A program made the position numbers and the translations under genes. DNA of 64,000 nt from JAFAXA01 sp963777325 (GTDB lineage: Bacteria; Pseudomonadota; Alphaproteobacteria; Acetobacterales; Acetobacteraceae): NCBI GenBank assembly GCA_963777325.1, contig CAVZQE010000016.1, forward strand, positions 186,001 to 250,000. The letters run 5' to 3'. How positions within the stretch are numbered: the first letter of the stretch is position 1; the number at the start of each line of letters is the position of its first letter. Shown piece by piece: positions 15,957 to 27,148 of this stretch. Under the pieces are notes generated by a model. That model ran no database searches. It worked only from the letters and a program-made list of their open reading frames with translations, and had not been told where the DNA came from.

Positions 15957-16874
15957 ATGTCGATGAAGCGTGCAGGATTCGGTCTGGTGGTGTCGGTCGC
16001 CGTCACGGCTTCCCTGGCCGGCGTACCTGCTTCGGCGCAGATGGACACCCGCGAGGGCATTGCGCTGCAGAACCAGATCCTCGAACTCCGGCGCGAGTTG
16101 CAGGGTATGCGCGACCTGCCGGGGCGCGCCCAGCCCGGGGCGGGCGGCTCGTTCCTCGGCTCCAACGGCCGGCCCGTGCCGCTGACGCCCGGCCCGTATG
16201 GCGGTGGTGGAGGCGGCGGCGGCAACAGCGATCTCACGGCGCAGTTGCTCGATCGGGTCAATGCCCTCGAGGAACAGGTGCGGGCGCTGCGCGGCCGGGT
16301 CGAGGAGATCGGCAATCAGGCCCAGGTCCAGGGCCAGGACATGACGAAGCAGATCGGCGATCTCACCTTCCGCCTCCAGCGGCTTGAGGGGAGCCGGGGA
16401 GGCGCGCCGGCCTCGCCGAAACCGCCCCAGGAGAATGCCCCGCCTTCTCGTAATGCGGAGGCGGCCGGGTCCGGCGGTTCGACGGCTGCGCGCAAGCCGG
16501 AGGCGGAATTGCAGGAAGGCAGGGCGGCGCTCGCCCGTCACGACTATGACGGCGCCGAAGCGGCGGCGCGTGACATCCTGGCGAACAACCGGACGTCGCC
16601 GCGGGCCTATGACGCCCAGTTCCTGCTCGCGCAGGCGCTGGCCGGGCGGCAGAACTGGTCGCAGGCGGCGATCGCCTATGACGACACGTATAGCCGCTCC
16701 CGCAACGGTGCGCATGCGCAGGATGCCTTGCTCGGCCTCGGCACCTCCCTGATCGGCCTCGGCGACAAGCGGGCCGGATGCGCGGCGCTCGCCAAGTTGC
16801 GGACGGATTTCTCGCACGTACGGTCCGATCTCTCGCAGCAGGTCGCCGCCGCCCGGCAGCGCGGCGGCTGCTGA
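15957..16874 (+). CDS. cpoB: Tol-Pal coordinator CpoB (YbgF)
   Basis: The 305-residue periplasmic protein has a Sec signal peptide (GFGLVVSVAVTASLAGVPASAQ), an N-terminal coiled-coil/trimerisation helix (ALQNQILELRRELQGM and LLDRVNALEEQVRALRGRVE) separated by a Gly-rich linker, and a C-terminal TPR domain (ELQEGRAALARHDYDGAEAA to the end). It coordinates cell-wall synthesis with outer-membrane constriction. The length and Gly/Pro-rich linkers are typical of alphaproteobacterial versions. Confidence 0.9.
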   Translation: MSMKRAGFGLVVSVAVTASLAGVPASAQMDTREGIALQNQILELRRELQGMRDLPGRAQPGAGGSFLGSNGRPVPLTPGPYGGGGGGGGNSDLTAQLLDRVNALEEQVRALRGRVEEIGNQAQVQGQDMTKQIGDLTFRLQRLEGSRGGAPASPKPPQENAPPSRNAEAAGSGGSTAARKPEAELQEGRAALARHDYDGAEAAARDILANNRTSPRAYDAQFLLAQALAGRQNWSQAAIAYDDTYSRSRNGAHAQDALLGLGTSLIGLGDKRAGCAALAKLRTDFSHVRSDLSQQVAAARQRGGC

Positions 16875-16893
16875 ACAATGCGCGCCGGGGGCG

Positions 16894-18141
16894 ATGGGGC
16901 CGGTCGGCGCGGCTGAGTTCGACCGTCTCATGGCGCCGCTCGGTCCTTTCGAGGCCGCGCCGCGCCTCGCCCTCGCGGTGTCGGGCGGAGCCGACAGCCT
17001 GGCGCTGGCGCTGCTCTGTAGGCAGTGGGCGGCGTCGCGCGGCGGAGCGGTCTCGGCGCTGATCGTCGATCACGGCCTGCGCCCGGAGGCGGTCACCGAA
17101 GCTGCACTGGCCGCGAAGTTGCTGCACAATCAGGGCGTTCAGGCTCGCATCCTACGGCTTGCAGCTCTGTCGCAAGGCTCCGCCCTCGCGGCGCGGGCGC
17201 GGTGGGCCCGCTACGAGGCGCTCGCCGTCGCCTGCGCGGAGGCAGGCATCCTGCACCTTCTGCTCGGGCACCATGCGGCCGATCAGGCCGAGACGGTGCT
17301 GATTCGCGCCCTGGGCGGCAGCGGCCGTGCGGGTCTCGCCGGGATGGCGGCGCTCGTGGAAACCCACGCCGTCCGGCTGCTGCGGCCGTTGCTCGCCGTG
17401 CCTCCCGTGCGCCTCCGGGCGACGCTGCAAATGGCCGGACTGACCTGGATCGAGGACCCCTCCAACGCCGACGCGCGCGCGCTCCGGGCGCGGCTGCGGG
17501 CCGGGCGGCGCGACCGGGACGGGAGCGGGGCGGCGACAGCCGCGCTCTGCGCGGCGGCGCGGGCTGACGGAGCGGCGCGGGCGGCAGCGGACGCGGCGCT
17601 CGCCTGTGCGCTCGCGCAAGCGGCGTCGCTGCATCCGGAGGGCTACGCGGTGCTGAGCCGGGAGACGCTGCCGCGGGAGGCGCTGGCGGCCCTGATCCGG
17701 GTCGTTGCCGGACGCGCCTTCACCCCGGCCCCGGCGGCGACCGCGCGGCTCGCGGCAACGCTGCGGCCCGCCACGCTCGGTGGAACGCGGCTGGTTCCGG
17801 CGGGCCGGTTCGGACCCGGATGGCTTCTGATCCGCGAAGCCTCCAGGATGCAGGCCTCCGTTGTCGCGCGACCCGGCGTGACCTGGGATGGCCGCTTCCG
17901 GCTCGGTCCGGGAACCCTGCCGGGAGAGGCGACGATCGGCGCCCTTGGGGCCGACGCCCGGCTGATGCGTCGGACCTCGCGCCTGCCCGCGTCCGTTCTC
18001 CAGACGCTTCCCGCGATCCGGTCGGGCGGCAGGCTTCTCGCTGTGCCGCATCTGGGTTACGACCCGGCCGGGAAGGGCTGCCCGCGCATTTTCTTCAGCC
18101 CGCCCGATCCCGCATCGGGCGCACCGTTCCGCCCGTGTTAA
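16894..18141 (+). CDS. tilS: tRNA(Ile)-lysidine synthetase
   Basis: TilS modifies C34 of the CAU-anticodon tRNA-Ile with lysine, using ATP, so that it reads AUA. The 415-residue protein has the PP-loop motif SGGADSLALAL near residues 30-40, the HGLRPEA and LLGHHAADQAETVLIRALGG active-site segments, and WIEDPSNAD, all diagnostic of the N-terminal catalytic domain. The C-terminal half is weakly conserved, as usual. In related genomes it lies between the tol-pal genes and ftsH, exactly as here. Confidence 0.93.
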   Translation: MGPVGAAEFDRLMAPLGPFEAAPRLALAVSGGADSLALALLCRQWAASRGGAVSALIVDHGLRPEAVTEAALAAKLLHNQGVQARILRLAALSQGSALAARARWARYEALAVACAEAGILHLLLGHHAADQAETVLIRALGGSGRAGLAGMAALVETHAVRLLRPLLAVPPVRLRATLQMAGLTWIEDPSNADARALRARLRAGRRDRDGSGAATAALCAAARADGAARAAADAALACALAQAASLHPEGYAVLSRETLPREALAALIRVVAGRAFTPAPAATARLAATLRPATLGGTRLVPAGRFGPGWLLIREASRMQASVVARPGVTWDGRFRLGPGTLPGEATIGALGADARLMRRTSRLPASVLQTLPAIRSGGRLLAVPHLGYDPAGKGCPRIFFSPPDPASGAPFRPC

Positions 18142-18302
18142 GACGTGAGATCACGATTGGCGGCGATGCGGATGGAGCATAGGAAGGACGGCCGGGCGGG
18201 GATGCACCGCGACACGCTCGTCCTATATTGTTGACAGGATCGACTGAGCGCCTCAGCCTCGTTTGGAATGGCGCTCACCGGACGTGAACCAAGCAGGCAT
18301 GA

Positions 18303-20231
<1,929 letters not shown>

Positions 20232-20232
<1 letters not shown>

Positions 20233-21098
20233 TGCAAGCGGCCTTCGCCGCCCCCCGCGCGATCACCGGCCCAGCCCCAGGCTGGGCCGGTTTCGCGTTG
20301 GACCGGCCTCTGGTCATGGGCATCCTCAACGTCACGCCCGACAGCTTCAGCGACGGCGGCCGCCATAAGGCCGTTGAGGCGGCGATCGCAACCGGGCGGG
20401 CGATGGGCCCGGCGGGCGCCGACATCATCGACGTGGGCGGCGAGAGCACCCGGCCCGGCGCCGCCGAGGTGCCGCCCGAGCTTGAACAGGCGCGCATCCT
20501 CCCGGTGATCCGGGCGCTCGCGGCCGAGGGCCGCACGGTCTCGGTCGACACGCGGCACGCGGCAACGATGGCGGCGGCGCTCGATGCAGGGGCCGCGATC
20601 GTCAACGACGTTTCCGGCCTCGCGCACGATGCGGCCTCGCCGTCGCTCGTGGCGGCGCGGGATTGCCCGGTCGTGCTCATGCATATGCGCGGCACGCCCG
20701 CGACGATGACGGGTCTCGCCCGCTATCGGGATGTGGTGGCGGAGGTCGCGGCCGAACTCTCGGCCCGCGTCGAGGCGGCGCGCGCCGCCGGGGTGCGGCG
20801 GGAGCGGATCGCGCTTGATCCGGGCTTTGGTTTTGCCAAGACCCCGGCCCAGAGCGTGGCGCTGCTGCGGGGGCTGCCGCGCCTCCACGCGCTCGGCTTC
20901 CCGGTGCTCGCCGGGCTGTCGCGCAAGGGCATGCTTGGCGCTCTGTCGGGCGAGCGGGACGCGGCCGCGCGCGGTCCTGCCTCGATCGCGGCCGGATTGT
21001 GGGCTTTGGCACACGGCGCGTTAATTCTGCGTGTGCATGATGTCGCCGAGACGGTGCAGGCGGTGCGGGTTTGGCACGCGATCGCAACGGCTGTATGA
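20232..21098 (+). CDS. folP: Dihydropteroate synthase
   Basis: FolP condenses p-aminobenzoate with hydroxymethyl-dihydropterin diphosphate in folate synthesis and is the sulfonamide target. The 288-residue protein has the signature MGILNVTPDSFSDGG, the pterin-binding DVGGESTRPGA, and downstream DVSGL, VLMHMRGTP and ALDPGFGFAK barrel motifs. Its ATG overlaps the ftsH stop (TGATG), so the two are coupled. A promoter for glmM overlaps its last codons. Confidence 0.96.
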
Positions 21099-21099
21099 T
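21071..21099 (+). promoter_or_regulatory. Sigma-70-type promoter for glmM inside the end of folP
   Basis: TTGGCA (21071-21076) and TATGAT (21094-21099) are separated by exactly 17 bases, the best -35/-10 pair I found in the window. The -10 box contains the folP stop codon. Transcription would begin near 21106, just before the GGAGGGAG ribosome site of glmM, giving a leader of about 20 bases. It would let glmM-thiD be expressed independently of the ftsH-folP transcript. Confidence 0.55.
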
Positions 21100-21126
21100 A
21101 CGATTATTGGAGGGAGTTGCACGCCC

Positions 21127-22491
21127 ATGGCCAGCAGACGCCTCTTCGGCACCGACGGCATCCGGGGAACCGCCAATACGGAGCCCATGACCGCCGAAAC
21201 GGCGCTCCGGCTCGGGCAGGCGGCCGGCCTGTTGTTCACGCGCGGCGCGCATCGGCATTCGGTGGTCATCGGCAAGGACACGCGGCTCTCGGGCTACATG
21301 CTGGAGCCGGCCCTGACGGCGGGGTTCGTGGGCGCGGGAATGGACGTGACGCTGGTCGGGCCGTTGCCGACGCCCGCGATCGCCATGCTGACGCGCAGCC
21401 TGCGGGCCGATCTCGGCGTCATGATCTCGGCGTCGCACAATCCGTTCGAGGATAACGGCATCAAGCTGTTCGGTCCCGACGGTTTCAAGCTGTCGGACGA
21501 CACGGAGGCCGAGATCGAGCGTCTGATGGCGTCCGAGATTGGTCATCGCATGGCGCCCTCGCGCGCCCTTGGCCGGGCGGCCCGGCTGGACGACGCGGCC
21601 GGCCGCTACATCGAGGCGGCGAAGGCGACCTTTCCGCGCGGCCTCAGGCTGGACGGGCTCAAGATCGTCGTCGATTGCGCGCACGGCGCCGCCTACAAGG
21701 TCGCGCCGACGATCCTCTGGGAGCTCGGCGCGACGGTCGTGAGCGTCGGCATCAAACCGGATGGGTTCAACATCAACCAGGGCTGCGGTTCGACCGTGCC
21801 GGACTATCTCTGCGCGCAGGTAGTCGAGCACGGGGCCGATCTCGGACTCGCGCTCGACGGGGACGCGGACCGGCTGCTGCTGTCCGACGAGCGCGGCGAG
21901 CTGATCGACGGCGACCAGATCCTCGCGATGATCGCGCGCTCCTTCCGCGCCTCCGGGCGGCTCCATGGGGACGGGATCGTCGCGACCGTCATGTCCAATC
22001 TCGGCCTCGAGCGTTTCCTGGCCGGGGCGGGGCTGGCCCTGCACCGGACGCGGGTCGGCGACCGCTATGTGGTCGAGAAGATGCGCGAGCGCGGATTCAA
22101 TGTCGGTGGCGAGCAATCGGGCCATATGATCCTGTCCGATTTCGCGACCACCGGAGACGGTCTCGTTGCGGCGTTGCAGGTCTTGGCCGTGCTGGTCCAG
22201 GAAGGCCGTCCCGCGAGCGAGGTGTGCCGCGTGTTCGCGCCCTTGCCGCAACGGTTGCGCAGCGTGCGCTTTGCCGGCCCGTCGCCTCTGCAAGCGGCGA
22301 GCGTGCGGTCGGCCGTCGCCGAGGCGGAGGCGTTGCTAAACGGCTCGGGGAGGCTGCTGATCCGCGAGAGCGGCACTGAGCCGGTGATGCGCGTGATGGC
22401 GGAGGCCGAGGACGAGGGGCTGGTGGGCCGGGTCGTGGACGAGCTGTGCGCGACCATCGCCGAAGTCTGCCAGGAGCGGGAAGCGGTGTGA
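21127..22491 (+). CDS. glmM: Phosphoglucosamine mutase
   Basis: GlmM converts glucosamine-6-phosphate to glucosamine-1-phosphate for UDP-GlcNAc, hence peptidoglycan and lipopolysaccharide. The 454-residue protein starts at ATG 21127 (MASRRLFGTDGIRGTAN) after a strong GGAGGGAG site. Catalytic Ser103 sits in ISASHNPFEDNG, the metal loop is DGDADR, the sugar-binding loop is GGEQSGH, and the phosphate-binding loop near the C-terminus is RESGTEP. The stop overlaps the thiD start. Confidence 0.97.
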   Translation: MASRRLFGTDGIRGTANTEPMTAETALRLGQAAGLLFTRGAHRHSVVIGKDTRLSGYMLEPALTAGFVGAGMDVTLVGPLPTPAIAMLTRSLRADLGVMISASHNPFEDNGIKLFGPDGFKLSDDTEAEIERLMASEIGHRMAPSRALGRAARLDDAAGRYIEAAKATFPRGLRLDGLKIVVDCAHGAAYKVAPTILWELGATVVSVGIKPDGFNINQGCGSTVPDYLCAQVVEHGADLGLALDGDADRLLLSDERGELIDGDQILAMIARSFRASGRLHGDGIVATVMSNLGLERFLAGAGLALHRTRVGDRYVVEKMRERGFNVGGEQSGHMILSDFATTGDGLVAALQVLAVLVQEGRPASEVCRVFAPLPQRLRSVRFAGPSPLQAASVRSAVAEAEALLNGSGRLLIRESGTEPVMRVMAEAEDEGLVGRVVDELCATIAEVCQEREAV

Positions 22492-23303
22492 AAGGCCGGG
22501 TTTTCGTCGTCGCCGGGTCCGATTCGGGCGGCGGCGCCGGCATCCAGGCGGACATCAAGACGATCACCGCGCTCGGCGGCTACGCCGCGACCGCGATCAC
22601 CGCACTGACCGCCCAGGACACTAGGGGCGTGCATGGCGTGCTGCCGGTGCCGCCGGAGTTCGTGCGGCGGCAGATGGCGTGCGTGCTGGAGGACATCGGC
22701 GCGGACGCCGTGAAGACGGGGATGCTCGGCACGGCGGCCATGATCGAGGCCGTGTGCGACGGGCTGGACGCGGACGCCGCCGGCGTGCCGGTCATCGTCG
22801 ATCCCGTCATGGTGGCGAAGGGCGGGGCGCGCCTCCTGAACGACGACGCGCTCGCGGCCCTCAAGCGCCGGCTCGTCCCATGCGCGCGCGTCTTGACGCC
22901 GAACCTCCCGGAGGCCGAGGCGCTGGCCGGGATCGCCGTCACCGACCTTCGTTCCATGCGCGAGGCCGCCGAGGCTCTGCTGGCGCTCGGTCCGGCCGCC
23001 GTTCTGCTCAAGGGCGGCCATCTGCCCGGCGGAACCGTTGTCGACGTGCTCGCGACCGCCGACGGCGTCGAGGAGTTGGCCGCGCCCCGGATCGAGACGC
23101 GCCACACCCACGGCACCGGCTGCACGCTGGCGAGCGCCGTCGCGGCCGGGCTGGCGCAGCGCATGAGCCTACGGGACTCCGTGCTGCGGGCGCGCGCCTA
23201 CGTGCGGGCGGCGATCGCGGCGGCCCCGGGCTTCGGGCGCGGTCACGGCCCGCTCGGCCACGCCGTGACCGTCGATCCGGGCCGGCTCACAGCACAAGCT
23301 TGA
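22488..23303 (+). CDS. thiD: Hydroxymethylpyrimidine/phosphomethylpyrimidine kinase
   Basis: ThiD phosphorylates HMP and HMP-phosphate in thiamine synthesis. The 271-residue ribokinase-fold protein begins at GTG 22488 (VKGRVFVVAGSDSGGGAG), overlapping the glmM stop as GTGA. Visible motifs are IQADIKTITALGGYAATAI, VDPVMVAKGGARLL, the anion hole HTHGTGCTLASAVAA, and the C-terminal GRGHGPLGH typical of ThiD. Its last 17 bases overlap the 3' end of the convergent SDR gene. No other thiamine genes are nearby. Confidence 0.95.
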   Translation: MKGRVFVVAGSDSGGGAGIQADIKTITALGGYAATAITALTAQDTRGVHGVLPVPPEFVRRQMACVLEDIGADAVKTGMLGTAAMIEAVCDGLDADAAGVPVIVDPVMVAKGGARLLNDDALAALKRRLVPCARVLTPNLPEAEALAGIAVTDLRSMREAAEALLALGPAAVLLKGGHLPGGTVVDVLATADGVEELAAPRIETRHTHGTGCTLASAVAAGLAQRMSLRDSVLRARAYVRAAIAAAPGFGRGHGPLGHAVTVDPGRLTAQA

Positions 23304-24081
23304 CGACGCCGCCATCGACCCGGAGCGCCGAACCGTTGGTGGCCGAAGCGGCGGGGCTCGCGAGATAGCAGACCATGTTCGCGACTTCGTCCACCGTCGC
23401 GAAGCGCCGCAGCAGAGAGGTCGGGCGCTGGGTTCTGAAGAAATCGGCCTCCGCCTGCGCGAAGTCGATCCCCTGTGCCTCCGCCATCCGTTGAACGAAG
23501 GTCGCGACGCCCTCCGACCTGGTGGGGCCGGGCAGCACCGCGTTCACGGTCACGCCCGTGCCCGCGACGGTCTCGGCGAGGCCGCGCGAGACGGCGAGCT
23601 GCGCCGTCTTGGTCATGCCGTAATGGATCATCTCGACCGGAACGTTGAGCGCGGACTCGCTCGAGATGAACAGGATGCGGCCCCAGTTCCGCTCGCGCAT
23701 GCCCCTTACATATTGGCGCGACAGGCGGACGCCGCTCAGCACGTTCGCCTCGAAGAACCGCCCCCAGTCCTCGTCGGTGATCTCGTCGAACGGCTTCGGC
23801 TCGAAGATGCCGAGATTGTTGACGAGGATGTCCACTTCCGGGAGCGCGGCAAACACCCGTTCCGCGCCTTCCTGCGTCGCGAGGTCGGCGGCGATGCCCT
23901 GGACGGCGCAGCCCGGATTGGCGTCGCTCACGCGCTTGCGGGCCTGCCCGACCCGCTCCTCGCCCCGGCCGTTGATCCAGACGCGGGCGCCCTGAGACGC
24001 AAGGCCCGAGGCGATCGCGAAGCCGATGCCCCCGGTCGATCCGCTCACGAAGGCCGTCTTTCCATCGAGCCTGAGATCCAT
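23287..24081 (-). CDS. Short-chain dehydrogenase/reductase (SDR)
   Basis: This is a classical SDR of 264 residues with the dinucleotide-binding GSTGGIGFAIA near residues 14-24, the structural NNLG motif, the catalytic Ser in ISSESAL and Tyr/Lys in YGMTK, and a C-terminal GSALRVDGG. It is an NAD(P)-dependent alcohol/ketone oxidoreductase whose substrate cannot be told from sequence. It is convergent with and overlaps thiD; no functional link to thiamine is implied. Confidence 0.92.
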   Translation of the reverse strand: MDLRLDGKTAFVSGSTGGIGFAIASGLASQGARVWINGRGEERVGQARKRVSDANPGCAVQGIAADLATQEGAERVFAALPEVDILVNNLGIFEPKPFDEITDEDWGRFFEANVLSGVRLSRQYVRGMRERNWGRILFISSESALNVPVEMIHYGMTKTAQLAVSRGLAETVAGTGVTVNAVLPGPTRSEGVATFVQRMAEAQGIDFAQAEADFFRTQRPTSLLRRFATVDEVANMVCYLASPAASATNGSALRVDGGVVKLVL

Positions 24082-24245
24082 TAGCGAAGCCTCCGCCGGT
24101 TTCGTATGGAAGATGGGCGCCGCGACCCGCGACCGCCAGAGACGGCGCCTCCGTTAGGCCAGTCAGCGGGAGACACATGATGGCCAGGTACGTCGACTAC
24201 AAGAGGTGCGGCGATTGACGCGAGCGCACGGAGGCGGTAGACGGG

Positions 24246-24948
24246 ATGTCGTGCGAATGGTGGCGGCGGCTAGAGCGGTGCGCGCACTTCATGGACGTAT
24301 TGCGGGACCAGGCCGATCGGGCCGGGGGACGCGTGCTGGATATCGGCTGCGGCTGCGGGCGGCTCGCGGCGGCGCTGACGCAGCATATCGGGCCGCAGGG
24401 CCGTATCGAGGCGTGGATATCGTTGCCGGGCTGGTCGATTTCGCGAACCGGCACATCGCCCGGCGCTATCCCAACTTCAGCTTCGTCACCCTGCAACGGG
24501 ACAATCCGGCCTACGACCCCTGGCGGCACGAAGGCGCTTCGCGAACCATTGCCTCGCTGGAGGAGGCCTGCGCCCCCGGAGCCGTCGATCTCTGCATCGC
24601 GACATCGCTGTTCACGCATCTCGACAGCGACATGGCGCGGGAGACGCTCGGGGCGATGCGGCGCGCGTTGGCCAAGGACGGACGGGCTCTCATCAGCCTG
24701 TTCCTGCTCGATCCCGGCGTTCGCGCCCTGATCCGCGATGGGCGTGCCGCCTTTCAGTTCGAGCACGAGTACGGCGAGGGCGCCTACGTGCAGAACCCCA
24801 AGGGCCGCTCGGCGCCCTCGCGTTCACCTTCGATCATTTCGTGCGGCTGTTGACGGAACACCGGCTCTACGTCGAGCGTGTCCTCTACGGGAATTGGCCC
24901 GGAAGGCCGCGCTACGTCCCGGGCAGGACATCGATGGGAAGTGTGGTC
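24246..24948 (+). pseudogene. Class I SAM-dependent methyltransferase with several frameshifts
   Basis: The start MSCEWWRRLERCAHFMDVLR and the SAM-binding loop RVLDIGCGCGRLAAAL read in one frame; near 24402 one base is lost and YRGVDIVAGLVDFANRHIA follows in a second frame. The latter continues through FSFVTLQRDNPAYDPWRHEG and DLCIATSLFTHLDSDMARE, typical of the fold. A second loss near 24803 moves to a third frame (HFVRLLTEHRLYVERVLYGN), and a third shift is likely near 24925. All shifts are single missing bases in G or C runs. The 3' end abuts the next gene, so the end point is approximate. Confidence 0.7.
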
Positions 24949-25860
24949 ATGAGCACAGTCCACGATTGCCTCATCATCGGCGCGGGACCGGCCGGACTGA
25001 CGGCCGCCATCTATCTCGCTCGCTTCCACCTCGATGTAGTCGCCGTGGACAGCGGCCGCAGTCGCGCCGCCACCATCCCCTGCTCGCACAACCACGCCGG
25101 CTTCCCCGACGGCATCGCCGGCGCCGAATTGCTTGCGCGCATGCGCAGGCAGGCCGAGCGGTATGGCGTGCAGGTGCGGGCCGGCCGGATCGACGCGCTG
25201 GCGCAGGACGGCGACGTGTTCGCGGCGTCCGGCACGGAGACGGCGCGCGCGCGCGCGGTGCTGCTGGCGACGGGCGTCACCAATCGCAGGCCCGCGATCC
25301 CGGACGCGGTGCATGATGCGGCGCTGGCGCAGGGACGGCTTCGCTACTGCCCGATCTGCGACGGCTACGAGGTGACGGATCAGACGGTGGCGGTGATCGG
25401 CACCGGCGACCATGGCGTCAAGGAGGCGACCTTCCTGCGCTCCTACACGGCGTCCGTCGCGCTGTTCGCGGCCGAGGGCGCGCACGCGCTGAGCGAGGAC
25501 GACCGGAACTGCCTCTCCGGGATCGGCGTCCGCGTGACCGACGGCCCGGTGCGGGATTTCGTTCTGACGCCGGAGGGCTTAAGCTTTCAGGCGAGCGCCG
25601 GGCGCGAAATGTTCGCGAGCGTCTATCCGGCGCTCGGCTCCGACATCCACTCGGGCCTTGCGGCCCAACTCGGCGCCCACCGCACCGACGAGGGCTGCAT
25701 CAAGGTCGATTCGCACCAGCGCACGAGCGTCCCCGGCCTCTACGCGGCGGGCGACGTCGTGCTCGGCCTCGACCAGATCAGCCACGCCATGGGCGAGGGC
25801 GGGGTCGCCGCGACCACCATCCGCAATGAGCTGACGCGCGGCGCACCGCTGCTCCGCTGA
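24949..25860 (+). CDS. Thioredoxin reductase-like NAD(P)/FAD-dependent oxidoreductase
   Basis: The 303-residue flavoprotein begins at ATG 24949 with the FAD-binding IIGAGPAGLTAAIYLARF. It has a second dinucleotide site (VAVIGTGDHGVKEA), the redox pair Cys134-Cys137 in CPICDGYE (the position of the TrxR active-site disulfide, with the CxxC spacing), and the C-terminal FAD motif GLYAAGDVVLGLDQISHAMG. It is shorter than classical TrxB but keeps the layout. A role in disulfide reduction, or as a TrxR-like enzyme with another partner, is plausible. Confidence 0.85.
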   Translation: MSTVHDCLIIGAGPAGLTAAIYLARFHLDVVAVDSGRSRAATIPCSHNHAGFPDGIAGAELLARMRRQAERYGVQVRAGRIDALAQDGDVFAASGTETARARAVLLATGVTNRRPAIPDAVHDAALAQGRLRYCPICDGYEVTDQTVAVIGTGDHGVKEATFLRSYTASVALFAAEGAHALSEDDRNCLSGIGVRVTDGPVRDFVLTPEGLSFQASAGREMFASVYPALGSDIHSGLAAQLGAHRTDEGCIKVDSHQRTSVPGLYAAGDVVLGLDQISHAMGEGGVAATTIRNELTRGAPLLR

Positions 25861-25879
25861 CCGGCGCGATTGACGGCGC

Positions 25880-25929
25880 GCCCGGCCTGCACTACGCCGC
25901 TCGCCGGGCCACGTCCCCCCACCGGGACG
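25880..25929 (+). ncRNA. serC-type RNA leader (two tandem hairpins)
   Basis: Two hairpins lie side by side just upstream of serC: GCCCGGC (25880-25886) pairing with GCCGGGC (25903-25909), and CGTCCC (25912-25917) pairing with GGGACG (25924-25929). A pyrimidine-rich stretch and then the ribosome site AAGGGAGA follow. Position, order and spacing agree with the serC motif described for the 5' leaders of alphaproteobacterial serC-serA operons, whose ligand is not known. The match is from memory of the motif's layout; a covariance-model scan would settle it. Confidence 0.65.
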
Positions 25930-25955
25930 CTTCTCTTCTGTAAGGGAGAGCCGCC

Positions 25956-27143
25956 ATGGCGATCGCCGCCCCGAAGCCGGACGTTCGTCCGGCCGACCCC
26001 AATTTCTCCTCCGGTCCTTGCGCCAAGCGCCCCGGCTTTACGCTGGGCGGCCTGCGCGGCGCGTTCTTCGGCCGCAGCCATCGGGCCAAGCAGCCGAAGG
26101 CGCGGCTCGCCGAGGTGATCGACCGCTCGCGCGCGGTGCTCGGCCTGCCCCCGGACTGGAAGCTAGGCATCGTCCCCGCCTCCGACACCGGCGCCTTCGA
26201 GATGGCGATGTGGTCGCTGCTCGGCCCGCGCCCGGTCGATGTGTTGTCGTTCGAGAGCTTCAGCGCCGGCTGGTCGACGGATATCGTCAAGCAGCTGAAG
26301 CTGCCCGAGGTGCGCGTACTGTCCTCGGAGTACGGCGCGCTGCCCGATATTCGGCAGGTCGACTGGACGCACGACGTCGTATTCACCTGGAACGGCACGA
26401 CGTCCGGCGTGCGTGTCCCGAACGGCGATTGGATTGCGCGCGACAGACAGGGCCTCGCTATCTGCGATGCGACCTCGGCCGCGTTCGCGATGGCGCTGCC
26501 CTGGGACAAGCTCGATGCCGTCACCTGGTCCTGGCAGAAGGTGCTGGGCGGCGAGGCCGCGCACGGGATGCTCGCGTTGTCGCCCCGCGCGGTCGATCGG
26601 CTGGAGAGCTACACGCCAAGCTGGCCGATGCCGAAGATCTTCCGGCTCACCAAGGGCGGCAAGCTGATCGAGGGCGTGTTTAAGGGCGAGACGATCAACA
26701 CGCCGAGCATGCTCTGCGTCGAGGACGCGATCGACGGGCTGGTCTGGGCGGAGCAGGTCGGCGGCGTGCGCGGCCTGATCGCGCGCTCGGAAGCGAACCT
26801 CGCCGCCATCGCCGCCTGGGTCGGGCGAAGCGACTGGGCGGCGTTCCTCGCCGAGGATCCGGCGATCCGCTCGTGCACCTCGATCTGCCTCCGCATCGTG
26901 GCACCCTGGTTCGCGGCGCTCCCGACGGAGGCCCAGTGGAACGCGGCCAGGCAGATCGCGTCGCTGCTCGACCGGGAGGGCGTCGCCTACGACATCGCGG
27001 CCTATCGCGACGCGCCGCCGGGCCTGCGCATCTGGGGCGGCGCGACCGTCGAGACGTCGGACATCGAAGCGCTGCTGCCCTGGCTCGACTGGGCGTACGC
27101 CGAGGTCGCGGCCAAGTTCGCGCAAGCGGCGGCGGCGGAGTGA
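25956..27143 (+). CDS. serC: Phosphoserine aminotransferase
   Basis: SerC makes phosphoserine from 3-phosphohydroxypyruvate and glutamate (second step of serine synthesis; it also serves pyridoxal phosphate synthesis). The 395-residue protein belongs to the longer SerC subfamily common in alphaproteobacteria. The PLP-binding lysine is Lys195 in TWSWQKVLGGEAAHG; DATSAAFA and the GETINTPSMLCVED stretch are also typical. A strong ribosome site (AAGGGAGA) precedes ATG 25956. serA follows after 5 bases, so this is a serC-serA operon led by the RNA motif. Confidence 0.95.
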   Translation: MAIAAPKPDVRPADPNFSSGPCAKRPGFTLGGLRGAFFGRSHRAKQPKARLAEVIDRSRAVLGLPPDWKLGIVPASDTGAFEMAMWSLLGPRPVDVLSFESFSAGWSTDIVKQLKLPEVRVLSSEYGALPDIRQVDWTHDVVFTWNGTTSGVRVPNGDWIARDRQGLAICDATSAAFAMALPWDKLDAVTWSWQKVLGGEAAHGMLALSPRAVDRLESYTPSWPMPKIFRLTKGGKLIEGVFKGETINTPSMLCVEDAIDGLVWAEQVGGVRGLIARSEANLAAIAAWVGRSDWAAFLAEDPAIRSCTSICLRIVAPWFAALPTEAQWNAARQIASLLDREGVAYDIAAYRDAPPGLRIWGGATVETSDIEALLPWLDWAYAEVAAKFAQAAAAE

Positions 27144-27148
27144 CGCCG

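Noticed and set aside
18231..18259. TTGACA upstream of ftsH as a -35 box
   Set aside because: No acceptable -10 hexamer lies 16-18 bases downstream (CAGCCT), so I could not support a promoter there.
25870..25898. TTGACG with TACGCC 17 bases later, considered as the serC promoter
   Set aside because: The -10 match is poor and the start would fall inside the leader hairpins, so the RNA element could not be transcribed whole.
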